The notes under the pieces: model-generated
What the model was told of the DNA's origin: nothing
Databases searched by the model: none
Seen by the model: the letters and a program-made list of their open reading frames with translations, nothing else
Source: Candidatus Thorarchaeota archaeon
GTDB taxonomy: Archaea > Asgardarchaeota > Thorarchaeia > Thorarchaeales > Thorarchaeaceae
Length of the DNA stretch: 64,000 bases
Assembly (NCBI GenBank): GCA_016933575.1
Contig: JAFGAR010000005.1
Location: 36,127-100,126 of the forward strand
Reading direction: 5' to 3'
Translations under genes and position numbers: made by a program
Shown here: positions 9,694 through 18,658 of the stretch, piece after piece
How the letters are laid out: the number at the start of each line of letters is the position of its first letter
Position numbering within the stretch: the stretch's first letter is position 1

Positions 9694-10566
9694 ATGTCCC
9701 TAAGAGTGATAGTTATGAGTACTCCGACCATCGACCGTGAATCAATCAGAGCACGAGATCTAATACCTGATGAATCTAAAGCCCTTGAGATGTATCAATA
9801 TCTGACCGGCTCACCCAGGGTGCAATCATATCTGCGAACTGCAAATAGAATGGCTGTATCCAGATTAGGTTATACTGACCATGGCCCGGTCCATGCAGAG
9901 GTAGCTAGTTGGAACGCACTCAAGGCATTTGCTATTATTGAAGATACTTTCAAACCGAATATTGTAGCTGAAGGTATTGGGGACCTTGATGACGCACGTC
10001 TGGTTGTTCTCGCATCTACCTATCTCCATGATATTGGTATGGTTGTGCATCGCAACGAGCATAATCAAGCAGCAATACAGCTAGCCAGTCCAATTCTTGA
10101 ATCAAAACTGCTGGATATGTATGGCGACCCTGCAAAGGCCACTGATATCCTCTCATTCATCTTTCATGGCATCTACGCTCATGATGATGACACGCAATGT
10201 CTTACACTTGAAGCAGGAATCACTAAGATTGGTGATGGTTGCGATCTAACCAAGGGTAGGACGATTGTGCCATTTCAGCAGGGAAAGGTGGATATCCATT
10301 CAGTTTCAGCAATGGCTATCAATAGTGTAATCCTTGAGAAAGGGACTGAAAAGCCACTTCAGATTACCGTTGCAATGGATAATCCTGCAGGAGTATTCCA
10401 GGTTCAGGCAGTACTTGAGAAGAAATTATCCACTTCAGGTCTCAAGGACCACGTTGATATTGATGTTGAAGTCAATGGTGAGCGACTTGTACTCTCTCAT
10501 GTAAAGCGTCTCTTCAGAGTACAGATGACAGAATCTGACAATGGTCTCAGTGTCAAAGAAAAATAG
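9694..10566 (+). CDS. HD-domain metal-dependent phosphohydrolase
   Basis: This 290-residue protein has an HD superfamily core: 'GYTDHGPVHAE' (first His), then 'ASTYLHDIGMVVHRNEHN' with the HD dyad, and a later 'GDGCDLTKGR' segment. HD enzymes use bound metal to hydrolyse phosphoesters, often nucleotides or cyclic nucleotides; substrate is not evident. No signal or membrane segment is present, so it should be cytoplasmic. The start is ATG at 9694, with a second ATG at 9715. It is alone, downstream of a hairpin and upstream of a small membrane protein. Confidence 0.8.
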   Translation: MSLRVIVMSTPTIDRESIRARDLIPDESKALEMYQYLTGSPRVQSYLRTANRMAVSRLGYTDHGPVHAEVASWNALKAFAIIEDTFKPNIVAEGIGDLDDARLVVLASTYLHDIGMVVHRNEHNQAAIQLASPILESKLLDMYGDPAKATDILSFIFHGIYAHDDDTQCLTLEAGITKIGDGCDLTKGRTIVPFQQGKVDIHSVSAMAINSVILEKGTEKPLQITVAMDNPAGVFQVQAVLEKKLSTSGLKDHVDIDVEVNGERLVLSHVKRLFRVQMTESDNGLSVKEK

Positions 10567-10642
10567 TCCTATCTTGCCCCTTTCTAAGAATAACCCCTAG
10601 TCAGAGTGCATATATGGATGTAGAACATATAATATTGCAGGT

Positions 10643-11035
10643 ATGATAGATATTGGAGAAGAGGACACTCCTGAAGGCACTATAATTGATACTGGAAAAG
10701 AACCCTGGTTTGACGCACTAGGCAGTGTAATGTTTCTTCTCTGGGCTATTTTTGGAATCTCAACAACTACAATTTTGATTAATTCGCCATCGACTGTATT
10801 TCTAGGTTGGATTGGAGTACCATATGTAGCAAATGGATTACTATGGCTCGTCTTTCGAACAACCAACTCTCGTATATTTCTGACAATCATTGGACTTGTA
10901 GGATCACTCTATTCAATAGCCTTCTGGGGCTATAACGAATCACTACTTGCTTACCCCATGGGTCTCTTTGCTACGCTTCTGTTATGTACTTGTATAGGTA
11001 CTCTCTGCATGCGGGGATTGACCTGGTTTGAATGA
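10643..11035 (+). CDS. small four-helix membrane protein, unknown
   Basis: The 130-residue protein has a short acidic N-terminus and about four hydrophobic helices (roughly residues 25-45, 50-68, 75-95 and 100-122). No recognised motif is visible. Start is ATG at 10643. It has no clear operon partner, as the tRNA-Gly-sized gap downstream holds tRNA-Gln on the opposite strand. No function is assigned. Confidence 0.6.
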   Translation: MIDIGEEDTPEGTIIDTGKEPWFDALGSVMFLLWAIFGISTTTILINSPSTVFLGWIGVPYVANGLLWLVFRTTNSRIFLTIIGLVGSLYSIAFWGYNESLLAYPMGLFATLLLCTCIGTLCMRGLTWFE

Positions 11036-11048
11036 TACAATAGAAAAG

Positions 11049-11124
11049 TGGTAGCCCCGGGAGGATTTGAACCTCCGTCAGCGAGGCCAAAACCCGCTAT
11101 GCTGGACCGCTACACCACGGGGCT
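11049..11124 (-). tRNA. tRNA-Gln (anticodon TTG)
   Basis: The reverse strand folds as a standard cloverleaf: 7-bp acceptor AGCCCCG/CGGGGCT, anticodon loop TTTTGGC with TTG at 34-36, and a T arm with GGAGG/CCTCC. The discriminator is A and CCA is encoded (11049-11051). It has no intron. Its first two bases overlap the TAG stop codon of the upstream Trm112 gene on the same strand, so the mRNA end and the tRNA 5' end must be separated by RNase P. Confidence 0.93.
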
Positions 11125-11440
11125 ATTGTTCAGTAAGCCCGAAGGGTATACCGTTCTTCAATATGTCGGTCGGTATATTTTCCTTCCACTTTTCAAGAAA
11201 GGCTGTTTCCTCTCTATATTGCTTACCTTCCTTTCTCAAGTCATCTGGGAGCATGCATGCAATCCCGTCGATGACAGGGTACCATCTACCACATTTTGGG
11301 CACCTGATGAGTGCTTCGTCAATCTCTTCGACCACTTCATCCTCTGTTTCAAGATTATGTGATGTGTAGACTTCAAGATTGAGTTCACTTCGACAATCAC
11401 TTGCAGGACATGCAAGAATGTCCATCAGCCAACGCTTCAT
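11123..11440 (-). CDS. Trm112-like methyltransferase activator
   Basis: A 105-residue zinc protein of the Trm112 type: 'MKRWLMDILACPASDC' at the N-terminus and 'ALIRCPKCGRWYPVIDGIACML' in the second half give the four-Cys zinc knot and the hallmark 'YPxxxGIxxML' strand. Trm112 binds and stabilises methyltransferases acting on tRNA, rRNA and release factors. The stop codon overlaps the first bases of tRNA-Gln, indicating cotranscription. The role is inferred from the family; the partner enzyme is not in the window. Confidence 0.9.
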   Translation of the reverse strand: MKRWLMDILACPASDCRSELNLEVYTSHNLETEDEVVEEIDEALIRCPKCGRWYPVIDGIACMLPDDLRKEGKQYREETAFLEKWKENIPTDILKNGIPFGLTEQ

Positions 11441-11587
11441 ACAGATGCAACTCCTGTGGTATAGTGTCGATTCATCAGTTGTAGTTAAAAATCATTCTGG
11501 CAAAATATCAAGAAATACGCTCAACCCAAAAGCTATTTTGGGGACATGAATTGCCTGCAGGCCTAGTGTAATCTGGAGAGAGTTGCA

Positions 11588-12991
11588 ATGGAGTACAAAC
11601 ATCCTTGGATTCCAATCACACGCGATATAGAGAAAGAGATGCTTGAGTCTATAGGAAAAAGAAGCTTGGAAGATCTCTTCTGTAACATTCCTGAGAAATT
11701 TCGGGTGAATAGAAATCTTGCTCTTCCTGATTCTCATACAGAGTATGAGGTCAGTAGAAGAATCCAGGAGCTTGCTGGTAGTAATAAGTCCGCAATTAAT
11801 GGGGATGTATTCCTTGGTTCCGGTGTCGGGATGCATTATATCCCCGCAATTGTACCAGCATTGGCTGGGAGGTCTGAATTTGTGACATCCTATACAAGTT
11901 ATCAGGCTGAGATAAGTCAAGGTATGCTTCAGACCCTTTTTGAATATCAAAGTCTGCTTGCAGAGATTCTCCAGATTGACATTGTGAACTCATCAATGTA
12001 CGATTATGCAACAGGTGTTGCTGAAGCTGCAAGGATGACAGTACGTGTAAATAAGAAACGTTCCAAGTTTTTAGTTCCAGGTACGATTAATCCCGAACAT
12101 TATTCTGTGATACATACATACACAGAGCCTGCAGATATTGAGATTGTGAAAGTAGATTATGATCGTAACACAGGTCTACTCTCTCTCTCCGACTTGAAGG
12201 CAAAGATGGATGATACGGTCGCAGGGGTGTATATCGAAAATCCAAGTCATCTTGGTTTTATAGAGACCCAAGTCGATGAGATCTCGAAGATTGTTCATGA
12301 TCATGATGCGTTGTTCGTGGTTGGTGTTGACATTCTCTCACTTGGAGTATTGAAACCCCCCGGGGGTTATGATGCTGATATTGTGGTTGCTGAAGGGCAA
12401 CACCTTGGTGTGCCTATGAGCTATGGTGGACCCTTGCTTGGTATTTTTGCTTGTAGGAATGACCGGAAGTTGATCTATCAGATGCCTGGTCGTCTTGTCG
12501 GAATGACCCGGACCGAAGAGGAACCTTATGAACGAGGTTTTGTCTTAACACTGAGTCCAAGAGAACAGCACATTCGTCGGGAAAAAGCAACTAGTAACAT
12601 CTGTTCTAATCAGGCTCTTGTTGCAGTTACTGCTGCAGTGTATATGTCTACCCTCGGTCCTAGTGGCTTGCAGACCTTGGGAGAAACCATTGCATTGAAA
12701 GCAAATTATGCTGCAAAGCAACTAAATACCATTAAAGGAGTAAAAGCTCCTGCAATTGGTTCATTCTTTTGGAAAGAGTTTGTAGTTCAATTTGAAAATG
12801 GAGTCACTGCTAGTCAAGTCCACACATCACTCTTGAAACAAGGAATTCAAGGTGGAAAAATACTCACAGATGAATTTCCAGAACTAGGAGAGGCAATGTT
12901 GTTCTGTGTGACGGAGATTCACAGTCAAGAAGCAATAGATAATCTCGTTCGGGCAGTTGAACTAACAATGAGTAATGGGGGTGCACAATAA
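11588..12991 (+). CDS. gcvPA: glycine dehydrogenase (decarboxylating) subunit 1
   Basis: This 467-residue protein is the N-terminal half of the P protein of the glycine cleavage system, matching the split archaeal/bacterial form. Family segments are 'NIPEKFRVNRNLALPDSHTE', 'FLGSGVGMHYIPAIVPA', 'TSYTSYQAEISQGMLQ' and 'GRLVGMT'. Together with subunit 2 it decarboxylates glycine and passes the aminomethyl group to lipoyl-GcvH. The last base of its stop region is the first base of the subunit-2 ATG (TAATGA overlap), so the two are coupled. GcvT and GcvH are not in the window. Confidence 0.95.
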   Translation: MEYKHPWIPITRDIEKEMLESIGKRSLEDLFCNIPEKFRVNRNLALPDSHTEYEVSRRIQELAGSNKSAINGDVFLGSGVGMHYIPAIVPALAGRSEFVTSYTSYQAEISQGMLQTLFEYQSLLAEILQIDIVNSSMYDYATGVAEAARMTVRVNKKRSKFLVPGTINPEHYSVIHTYTEPADIEIVKVDYDRNTGLLSLSDLKAKMDDTVAGVYIENPSHLGFIETQVDEISKIVHDHDALFVVGVDILSLGVLKPPGGYDADIVVAEGQHLGVPMSYGGPLLGIFACRNDRKLIYQMPGRLVGMTRTEEEPYERGFVLTLSPREQHIRREKATSNICSNQALVAVTAAVYMSTLGPSGLQTLGETIALKANYAAKQLNTIKGVKAPAIGSFFWKEFVVQFENGVTASQVHTSLLKQGIQGGKILTDEFPELGEAMLFCVTEIHSQEAIDNLVRAVELTMSNGGAQ

Positions 12992-14559
12992 TGAACAATA
13001 AATCAGAAAATCGTTCAGCGGTGAGACAGGCAAAATGGATTGAGCCCCTTATTTTTGAAAAGAGCACACCCGGGGTCATTGCCCATCAATTTCCAATAGC
13101 TGAGGCGATAATAAGAAAGGCGGTAGATCTTGGCAAAGTTCTACCCTCAAATATGAGACGAAAGACACTACCAATGATACCTGAGGTCTCTGAACCAACC
13201 GTTGTGCGTCACTTCACAAGACTCTCTCAGATGAACTATTCAGTGAGTCTTGGTACTTATCCTCTGGGAAGTTGTACAATGAAATACAATCCTGAAGAGA
13301 ACAATTGGGCGGCCTCCCAACCCGGTTTTTCATGGCTTCATCCACTTCAGGATGTATCTTCCACACAGGGAGCCCTTGAGATGATGTGGGAACTCGAACA
13401 ATGGTTAGGCGAACTTACAGGCATGGATGCGGTCACATTGCAGCCTGCTGCTGGAGCTCAAGGCGAATGGACAGGAGTGATGATGATGCGCGAATATCAT
13501 CGGTGTGTCACCAATGAGTGTGAACAACGATATGAAATGCTCATTCCTGATGCTGCTCATGGTACTAATCCTGCATCTGCTGCCATGGCTGGCTATGAAG
13601 TAGTCGTTCTCCCCTCTAGTAATGAGGGCCTTGTGGATATTGACGCATTAAAAGCAGCGGCTGGACCTAAGACTGCAGGTCTAATGCTCACGAATCCTAA
13701 TACCATCGGAGTCTTCGAGAAAGATATTGCTGAAATTACAGGGATTGTTCATGATGCCGGTGGTCTAGTGTATTATGATGGAGCCAACTTCAATGCGATC
13801 ATGCACAAGGTCAGGCCTGGTGACATGGGTTTTGATGTTGTGCATCTCAATTTGCACAAGACATTCTCAACGCCTCATGGTGGTGGTGGGCCCGGTGCAG
13901 GTCCTGTAGGTGTTAAAGAAAAACTTGCAGATTTCCTACCTGTACCTCGTATCATTCAGAACGAGAATGGACTATTTGATCTGGATTACAACAGACCGGA
14001 ATCTATTGGCAAAGTGAAGTCTTTCTATGGAAACTTTGGAGTTCTAGTGAGAGCATATGCCTACATGTACTCACTTGGAAGGGAGGGTCTTAAAAGAGCT
14101 TCAGAAGTTGCTGTCCTCAATGCCAATTATATTGCTAATCATGTTCGGAAAATTCCTGGATTTACTTTACCATACTCTCAGGATGCACCTCGGATGCATG
14201 AATGTGTCATCTCTGCAAAGGAATTGAAGGAAAAGACAGGCGTGACCGCAATGAACGTTGCAAAGCGCCTATTAGACTTTGGAATTCATGCTCCAACTGT
14301 GTATTTCCCTCTGATTGTACCCGAGGCATTAATGATTGAACCTACGGAGACAGAATCCAAACAGGAACTTGACTATCTCATAGATGCACTCCGACAAATC
14401 TCCCGTGAAGCCCACGAGAATCCTGACCTAGTAAAGACAGCACCTCATTCCACGTCAGTACGTCTCCTTGATGAGTACAGATCAGCTCATCCTAAAACAC
14501 TCACTCTGTCTTACAAGATGTATCTGGAACGCAAAAATGCAGGAGAAGAAGAAGACTAA
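12991..14559 (+). CDS. gcvPB: glycine dehydrogenase (decarboxylating) subunit 2
   Basis: The 522-residue PLP subunit. The PLP lysine is in 'VVHLNLHKTFSTPHGGGGPG' (Lys about 290), preceded by 'YYDGANFNAIM'. 'LGSCTMKYNPE' and 'LQPAAGAQGEW' are further family blocks. It pairs with gcvPA immediately upstream (overlapping start/stop) to form the heteromeric P protein. Length is normal. Confidence 0.95.
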   Translation: MNNKSENRSAVRQAKWIEPLIFEKSTPGVIAHQFPIAEAIIRKAVDLGKVLPSNMRRKTLPMIPEVSEPTVVRHFTRLSQMNYSVSLGTYPLGSCTMKYNPEENNWAASQPGFSWLHPLQDVSSTQGALEMMWELEQWLGELTGMDAVTLQPAAGAQGEWTGVMMMREYHRCVTNECEQRYEMLIPDAAHGTNPASAAMAGYEVVVLPSSNEGLVDIDALKAAAGPKTAGLMLTNPNTIGVFEKDIAEITGIVHDAGGLVYYDGANFNAIMHKVRPGDMGFDVVHLNLHKTFSTPHGGGGPGAGPVGVKEKLADFLPVPRIIQNENGLFDLDYNRPESIGKVKSFYGNFGVLVRAYAYMYSLGREGLKRASEVAVLNANYIANHVRKIPGFTLPYSQDAPRMHECVISAKELKEKTGVTAMNVAKRLLDFGIHAPTVYFPLIVPEALMIEPTETESKQELDYLIDALRQISREAHENPDLVKTAPHSTSVRLLDEYRSAHPKTLTLSYKMYLERKNAGEEED

Positions 14560-14577
14560 CACAATCACAAACCACAA

Positions 14578-14982
14578 GTGTTAGAGGGTCTTACGTACAG
14601 AACGATATCAATGATAATCGAGAAGAAAGCAGGTCGTCACTCACTCATCCTTGATACCAAGAACATTGGCAACGACCTATTGGTTGCAATTCATGGAGGC
14701 GATGAACACCATATCGGAGGTGTAGCAATTGCATATGAAACCCCAAGTCACTATAGAGAGGCATCCACGATTAGCGTCAACACACTCACATTTCCAGGTC
14801 ACAAAGACTATGTAGTAGCTAACTCCGCAGCAGAGCAAATCTGTAAGACACTTCATCGACCAACTGTTGTTACAGTTGGGATCCATTATGAAAATGCAAC
14901 TAAAACTGAGATAGATGAGATACTCAAGACTGTGGACTTGCTTGTAAATGAACTGATTTCGTACTATCAAAAGGCTGAATAG
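14578..14982 (+). CDS. LpdD-like (prenylated-flavin chaperone-like) small protein
   Basis: A 134-residue protein with 'LLVAIHGGDEHHIGGVAIAY' and a TFPGHKD segment. The GGDE-HIG pattern resembles the LpdD-like family found next to UbiD-type decarboxylases, but no UbiD/UbiX gene is visible nearby. It starts at GTG 14578, or ATG 14611 would give a protein starting near 'MIIEKKAGRHS'. It follows gcvPB by 18 bases and is likely in the same operon. The family call is moderate and the biochemical role here unknown. Confidence 0.55.
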   Translation: MLEGLTYRTISMIIEKKAGRHSLILDTKNIGNDLLVAIHGGDEHHIGGVAIAYETPSHYREASTISVNTLTFPGHKDYVVANSAAEQICKTLHRPTVVTVGIHYENATKTEIDEILKTVDLLVNELISYYQKAE

Positions 14983-15013
14983 TACACCTTGAAAGGCGTC
15001 AATGTGAATAGAA

Positions 15014-15295
15014 TTGCGTGTAAGATTCAAGTCCTTTGGACCAATACGTAGGTCTCTTGCTCAGCAGGTATTGGAGATAGAGGTTCCAGATGGGGCTACT
15101 GTCCTTCAGGTTATTCACAAAGTGGTGGAAATTGGTGGGGACGCTCTGCGGGACTTGGTTTTTGAAAATGGAGCGATAAACGGCAATCTTATTGTGATAC
15201 TTAACAAGAGAGATGTTTCCACGATTGGTGGTATTTCGGTATATGTTTCGGAAGGTGATGAAATAGCCCTTCTTCCTCATGTTCAAGGAGGGTAA
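15014..15295 (+). CDS. MoaD/ThiS-like ubiquitin-fold sulfur carrier (SAMP-like)
   Basis: A 93-residue beta-grasp protein: 'VRFKSFGPIRRSL' first strand, 'EIEVPDGATVLQVIHKV', 'EGDEIALLPHVQGG' end. The exposed C-terminal Gly-Gly is the feature activated by an E1-like enzyme for sulfur transfer or protein modification. Start is TTG at 15014. It sits 10 bases before a tRNA methylthiotransferase, so a role as sulfur donor for tRNA or molybdopterin, or as a SAMP modifier, are all possible. The adjacency makes tRNA sulfur chemistry attractive but this is inference. Confidence 0.85.
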   Translation: MRVRFKSFGPIRRSLAQQVLEIEVPDGATVLQVIHKVVEIGGDALRDLVFENGAINGNLIVILNKRDVSTIGGISVYVSEGDEIALLPHVQGG

Positions 15296-15305
15296 TATTC
15301 ATCAG

Positions 15306-16601
15306 ATGAAGATCAAGTATTTTCTGGAAACATATGGCTGTTCCCTCAATTCAGCTGATTCAGATATTATTGCTGGAAGACTGCAAGATATCGGCGCTCA
15401 TCGGACTACTGATGAAAAGAAGGCTGCTGTCATCATTTTGAATACGTGCGGTGTGAAGGAACCTACTGAAGATCGAATTATCTACAGGCTTGAAGAACTG
15501 GCAAAAGGAGAAACGCCAATAGTAATTGCAGGGTGCCTACCTAAAATCTCCTTAGATCGCATACTACGGGCAATACCTACCTATGCAGCAATACTCGGTC
15601 CTCAATCCATCGACTCAATGATTGATGTTCTTCCTAGAGTCCTACGTGGCGAGCGCGGGATTGTTCATCTGGAATCCAGTTTCGAATCTAAATTGAAATG
15701 GTTACAAGCCCCTTCCAATGGTGTGATATGCACAATTCCTATCTGTGAAGGGTGTTTGGGGAATTGCTCCTATTGCGCTGTGCGATTTGCTCGAGGTCAG
15801 GTCAAGAGTCATCAACCCCGAGAGATATGTAAGACGATAACAAAATGTGTTCGATCTGGACATAGGGAGATTCGAATCACGTCACAAGACTTGGGTGTGT
15901 ACGGTATTGATATCCAAAGCGATTTGATATCGCTCTTGAAACAGATTGATGAGATCCCTGGGGACCACCGATTTAGGCTTGGCATGTTCAATCCCAATCT
16001 TGTTCTAGAATCCATCTCAGCTCTCATTGATGTAATGGATTCTGACCATTTCTTCAAATTCTTCCATGTTCCTTTACAATCAGGCAGTGATATAATTCTA
16101 AAAGAAATGAAACGCTTGTACAGTGTTAATAATTGGGAATATGTCGTAAACACCATCCGTTCTTCTTTTAGTAATGCAACGATTGCGACTGACATCATTG
16201 TTGGGTTTCCTGGAGAAACTGATGAAGACTTTGAGTTGACGATGGACTTGATACGAAGAGTTCACCCTGCTGTGGTCAATATCTCAAAGTATGGCGATCG
16301 TCCTGATACATTGGCATCTAAGAGACAGGACAAAGTGGACACATCCATCAAAAAGAAACGCAGTCAACTTCTGACAAGGCTTGTGAACAAGATTATTCTT
16401 GAAAACAATGAATCCTGGTTGGATTGGACCGGACTTGTTCTAGTAACAGATAGAGGATTACGTGGTGGATATCTGTGCAGAAACTATGCCTACAAACCCA
16501 TCATTGTACACGATAGACTCGCATTAGGTTCCACTGTAGAAGTTCGTATTGTTGATGCTAAACGCACTCATCTCGTGGGTGAAACTATCTCTTCAGTTTG
16601 A
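15306..16601 (+). CDS. tRNA-t6A37 methylthiotransferase (archaeal/eukaryal e-MtaB, CDKAL1-like)
   Basis: A 431-residue radical SAM enzyme. The N-terminal MTTase domain has 'FLETYGCSLNSADSD', 'ILNTCGVKEPTEDRI' and 'IAGCLPKI' cysteines for the auxiliary cluster. The radical SAM motif is 'CEGCLGNCSYCAVRFARG' (CxxxCxxC), followed by 'GFPGETDEDF'. A TRAM domain closes the C-terminus. It converts t6A37 to ms2t6A37 in ANN-decoding tRNAs. I place the start at ATG 15306, where homologues begin, rather than the longer frame to 15279, which would overlap the SAMP gene. Its end overlaps the convergent oxidoreductase gene by 17 bases. Confidence 0.92.
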   Translation: MKIKYFLETYGCSLNSADSDIIAGRLQDIGAHRTTDEKKAAVIILNTCGVKEPTEDRIIYRLEELAKGETPIVIAGCLPKISLDRILRAIPTYAAILGPQSIDSMIDVLPRVLRGERGIVHLESSFESKLKWLQAPSNGVICTIPICEGCLGNCSYCAVRFARGQVKSHQPREICKTITKCVRSGHREIRITSQDLGVYGIDIQSDLISLLKQIDEIPGDHRFRLGMFNPNLVLESISALIDVMDSDHFFKFFHVPLQSGSDIILKEMKRLYSVNNWEYVVNTIRSSFSNATIATDIIVGFPGETDEDFELTMDLIRRVHPAVVNISKYGDRPDTLASKRQDKVDTSIKKKRSQLLTRLVNKIILENNESWLDWTGLVLVTDRGLRGGYLCRNYAYKPIIVHDRLALGSTVEVRIVDAKRTHLVGETISSV

Positions 16602-17586
16602 CATCGATATTGACAACTTTCCCGGTTCTCGTACTCTCTCTCGTGCTTTCAACTATTTCCAGAGCACAGAGTGCATCATCGATACTTACTCTTGGTGTTT
16701 TTCCACTCTTTACACATGAAATGAAATCAATGAGTACTTCTCTTACAGGCTCTCCATATACTTTGATTGTTGCGCCTCTCTCAGGAAGCTTGATAGTATC
16801 ACTCGCCGCCATAGGTTCTTGGTCTAAATTCTGAATCTTAATGATTTGAGCAAAGAGATCCAGTGTGAGTGACCCCTTAGTTCCTGAAACATCCATGTAT
16901 CTTCTTCTTCCTGTGTATTCCCTAGAGAGGTGAAAGACATGCTGTGTTCCTGATTCAAAATTCACCAACACTGTGCCACTGTTGTATATGCCACCTTCCT
17001 CCTTAGATTGAGCATAAAGCGTTGCTTTTCCATGACTGATACGTGCCATAATATCAAAATCATGAACGCCTATGTCTTCATAGACATCTCCAAGAGATGG
17101 GATTCTCGAAGGTTGTACGAAACCCCGTCTATCATGAATCACAGTACGAGGAACTCCAATAGCATCAGTCTTGATCAATAAGAGCGCCTTTGTCACAATT
17201 GGATTATAGATCTCAGAATGCGAGACCTGGGTGACCACGCCTTTTTTGTTGACAATCTCTGCTACTTTTTTAGCATCCTCCAATGTGCTTGCTAGGGGTT
17301 TTTCAATAAGGAGGCCTCGAACACAATCGTATTTCGATAGGATTTCCTTTGCAATTGCTGCATGTGATGAAGTTGGTGTAGAAATAATCAGGGCATCTGG
17401 AGTAGTATCTTCAATAAGTTCCTCATAACTACTGAACGCTGGAATGCCGTATGATTTTGCTACATCTGTTGCTGTATCCATATTTGTATCAGCCACACCA
17501 GCTAGAACACCCATATCACTCAGAATCCGTGCATGAATGCGTCCCATATTACCAGTGCCAACGATACCTATCTTTAAGGATGTCAT
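16585..17586 (-). CDS. Gfo/Idh/MocA family NAD(P)-dependent oxidoreductase
   Basis: The 333-residue protein has an N-terminal Rossmann fold ('GIVGTGNMGRIHARIL'), then 'ISTPTSSHAAIA', the 'LIEKPLAST' motif with the conserved EKP lysine, and a 'YEDIGVHDFDIM' catalytic-region helix. Members oxidise sugars, cyclitols or related polyols. The substrate is not evident and no sugar operon is adjacent. It starts with ATG at 17586. Confidence 0.88.
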   Translation of the reverse strand: MTSLKIGIVGTGNMGRIHARILSDMGVLAGVADTNMDTATDVAKSYGIPAFSSYEELIEDTTPDALIISTPTSSHAAIAKEILSKYDCVRGLLIEKPLASTLEDAKKVAEIVNKKGVVTQVSHSEIYNPIVTKALLLIKTDAIGVPRTVIHDRRGFVQPSRIPSLGDVYEDIGVHDFDIMARISHGKATLYAQSKEEGGIYNSGTVLVNFESGTQHVFHLSREYTGRRRYMDVSGTKGSLTLDLFAQIIKIQNLDQEPMAASDTIKLPERGATIKVYGEPVREVLIDFISCVKSGKTPRVSIDDALCALEIVESTRESTRTGKVVNIDVKLKR

Positions 17587-17782
17587 ACTAATCTACTCCG
17601 GTAGGGCTAAGGAACTCGGTTGATAATCTTCCTTTATACATTGTCATGAGTCAGATACAATGTCTATACCAATTCAATGGTCAAATCTGCCGCTTGTTTG
17701 CATGATGGCTTTAAATTTCAGGGTCTCTACTATATACTGAACCAAAGTACTACACCCTCCCCGTGTTTGGGACCTCAACGCG

Positions 17783-17885
17783 TTATATCTGCTTTGACGC
17801 TCTTATGACAACTCCCTCCCTCGGACCCACCTGTGGACGCAGCACAGATCCGCCTCAATCTTGCTGTAGGTGGGTCCTATTAGAT
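17783..17885 (+). ncRNA. candidate structured RNA (long hairpin with upstream TATA)
   Basis: A perfect 10-bp inverted repeat (GGACCCACCT at 17823-17832, AGGTGGGTCC at 17868-17877) encloses 35 bases that can pair further (ACAG 17844-17847 with CTGT 17864-17867). A TATA-like TTATAT at 17783-17788 lies at the right distance for a start near 17810. No ORF covers it. The stretch 17587-18016 is otherwise non-coding. It may be a small RNA or a terminator-like element for a short transcript; the strand is uncertain since the palindrome reads both ways. Confidence 0.4.
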
Positions 17886-17943
17886 TGTCAGACTTGTTCT
17901 ATCAATTAACTAGATTGACAAGATCCCAGATGATAGATTGACA
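17881..17943 (+). promoter_or_regulatory. three direct repeats TAGATTGWCA upstream of the CDGSH gene
   Basis: TAGATTGTCA at 17881-17890 and TAGATTGACA at 17911-17920 and 17934-17943 form a direct-repeat set 75-135 bases before the ATG at 18017. The spacing (30 and 23 bases) and position suggest a regulator binding array. An A/T-rich TTAAAATA follows at about 17975. Confidence 0.35.
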
Positions 17944-18016
17944 TGAACGAAATAAAATCTTGACAGATTGCAATCTTAAAATAGAATTTTACTATCTGTT
18001 TCACAGTTGTGATATT

Positions 18017-18658
18017 ATGAATAAGAATCAGAAACCAATGGTCGTCTTTGATATGTATGGACCCTATATGATTGTAGGTGCACCAAAGGTAGTGAACTCA
18101 AAGGGTAAGGCTATCGATATGGGTCTTGTAACTGCATTCTGTAGATGTGGGAAATCTGAAAACAAACCTTATTGTGATGGCACTCACTCGAAAGTTGGTT
18201 TCTCTGGGGAAAAAGACCCTGATAGGCGTGAGGATACGGTAGTTGAATTCAAGGGAAAAGACATCACTATCCTGGACAATAGAGGGGTCTGTTCTGCTGA
18301 TGGTGCCTGTGTTCGAGAGAGTCCTGAGGTCTTTCAGAAGGACAAGAAACCTGCATGGATCTTTCCTGATAATGGACCTGTGAGGAAGACCATCAAGACT
18401 ATCGAGAAGTGCCCCTCCGGCGCACTCAGCTATAAGATTGGAACCCAGCGCATTCAAGACCTGCAACGCAAGCCTGCAATCAAGATTGCAAAAGACGGTC
18501 CCCTCGAATTTGTGGGATGGATTGAGCTAATCGATGATCAAGGATCGAAACCAGAATCCAGCGAACACTATACTCTCTGTCGTTGCGGCGCGTCAAAGAA
18601 CAAGCCATTCTGTGACAACTCTCATAAGAAAGTAGACTTCAAGGATTCAAAGAACTGA
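18017..18658 (+). CDS. iron-sulfur protein with two CDGSH domains around a 4Fe-4S mono-cluster domain
   Basis: The 213-residue protein has a first CDGSH zinc-finger-like motif ('CRCGKSENKPYCDGTH'), then a central region with 'CSADGACVRESPEVF' and a later 'CPSGAL', typical of the Fer4 mono-cluster domain, and a second CDGSH motif ('CRCGASKNKPFCDNSH') in which Gly is replaced by Asn. CDGSH motifs bind 2Fe-2S through 3 Cys and 1 His. It likely handles electron transfer or Fe-S sensing in the cytoplasm. I use ATG 18017; a TTG at 17960 would add 19 unlikely residues. It is a single-gene unit with a long upstream region containing direct repeats. Confidence 0.88.
   Translation: MNKNQKPMVVFDMYGPYMIVGAPKVVNSKGKAIDMGLVTAFCRCGKSENKPYCDGTHSKVGFSGEKDPDRREDTVVEFKGKDITILDNRGVCSADGACVRESPEVFQKDKKPAWIFPDNGPVRKTIKTIEKCPSGALSYKIGTQRIQDLQRKPAIKIAKDGPLEFVGWIELIDDQGSKPESSEHYTLCRCGASKNKPFCDNSHKKVDFKDSKN

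Noticed and set aside
11048..11362. ORF on the + strand across tRNA-Gln
   Set aside because: Its N-terminus is the antisense of the tRNA T arm, a common artefact ('GGFEPPSA'), and the rest is antisense to Trm112.
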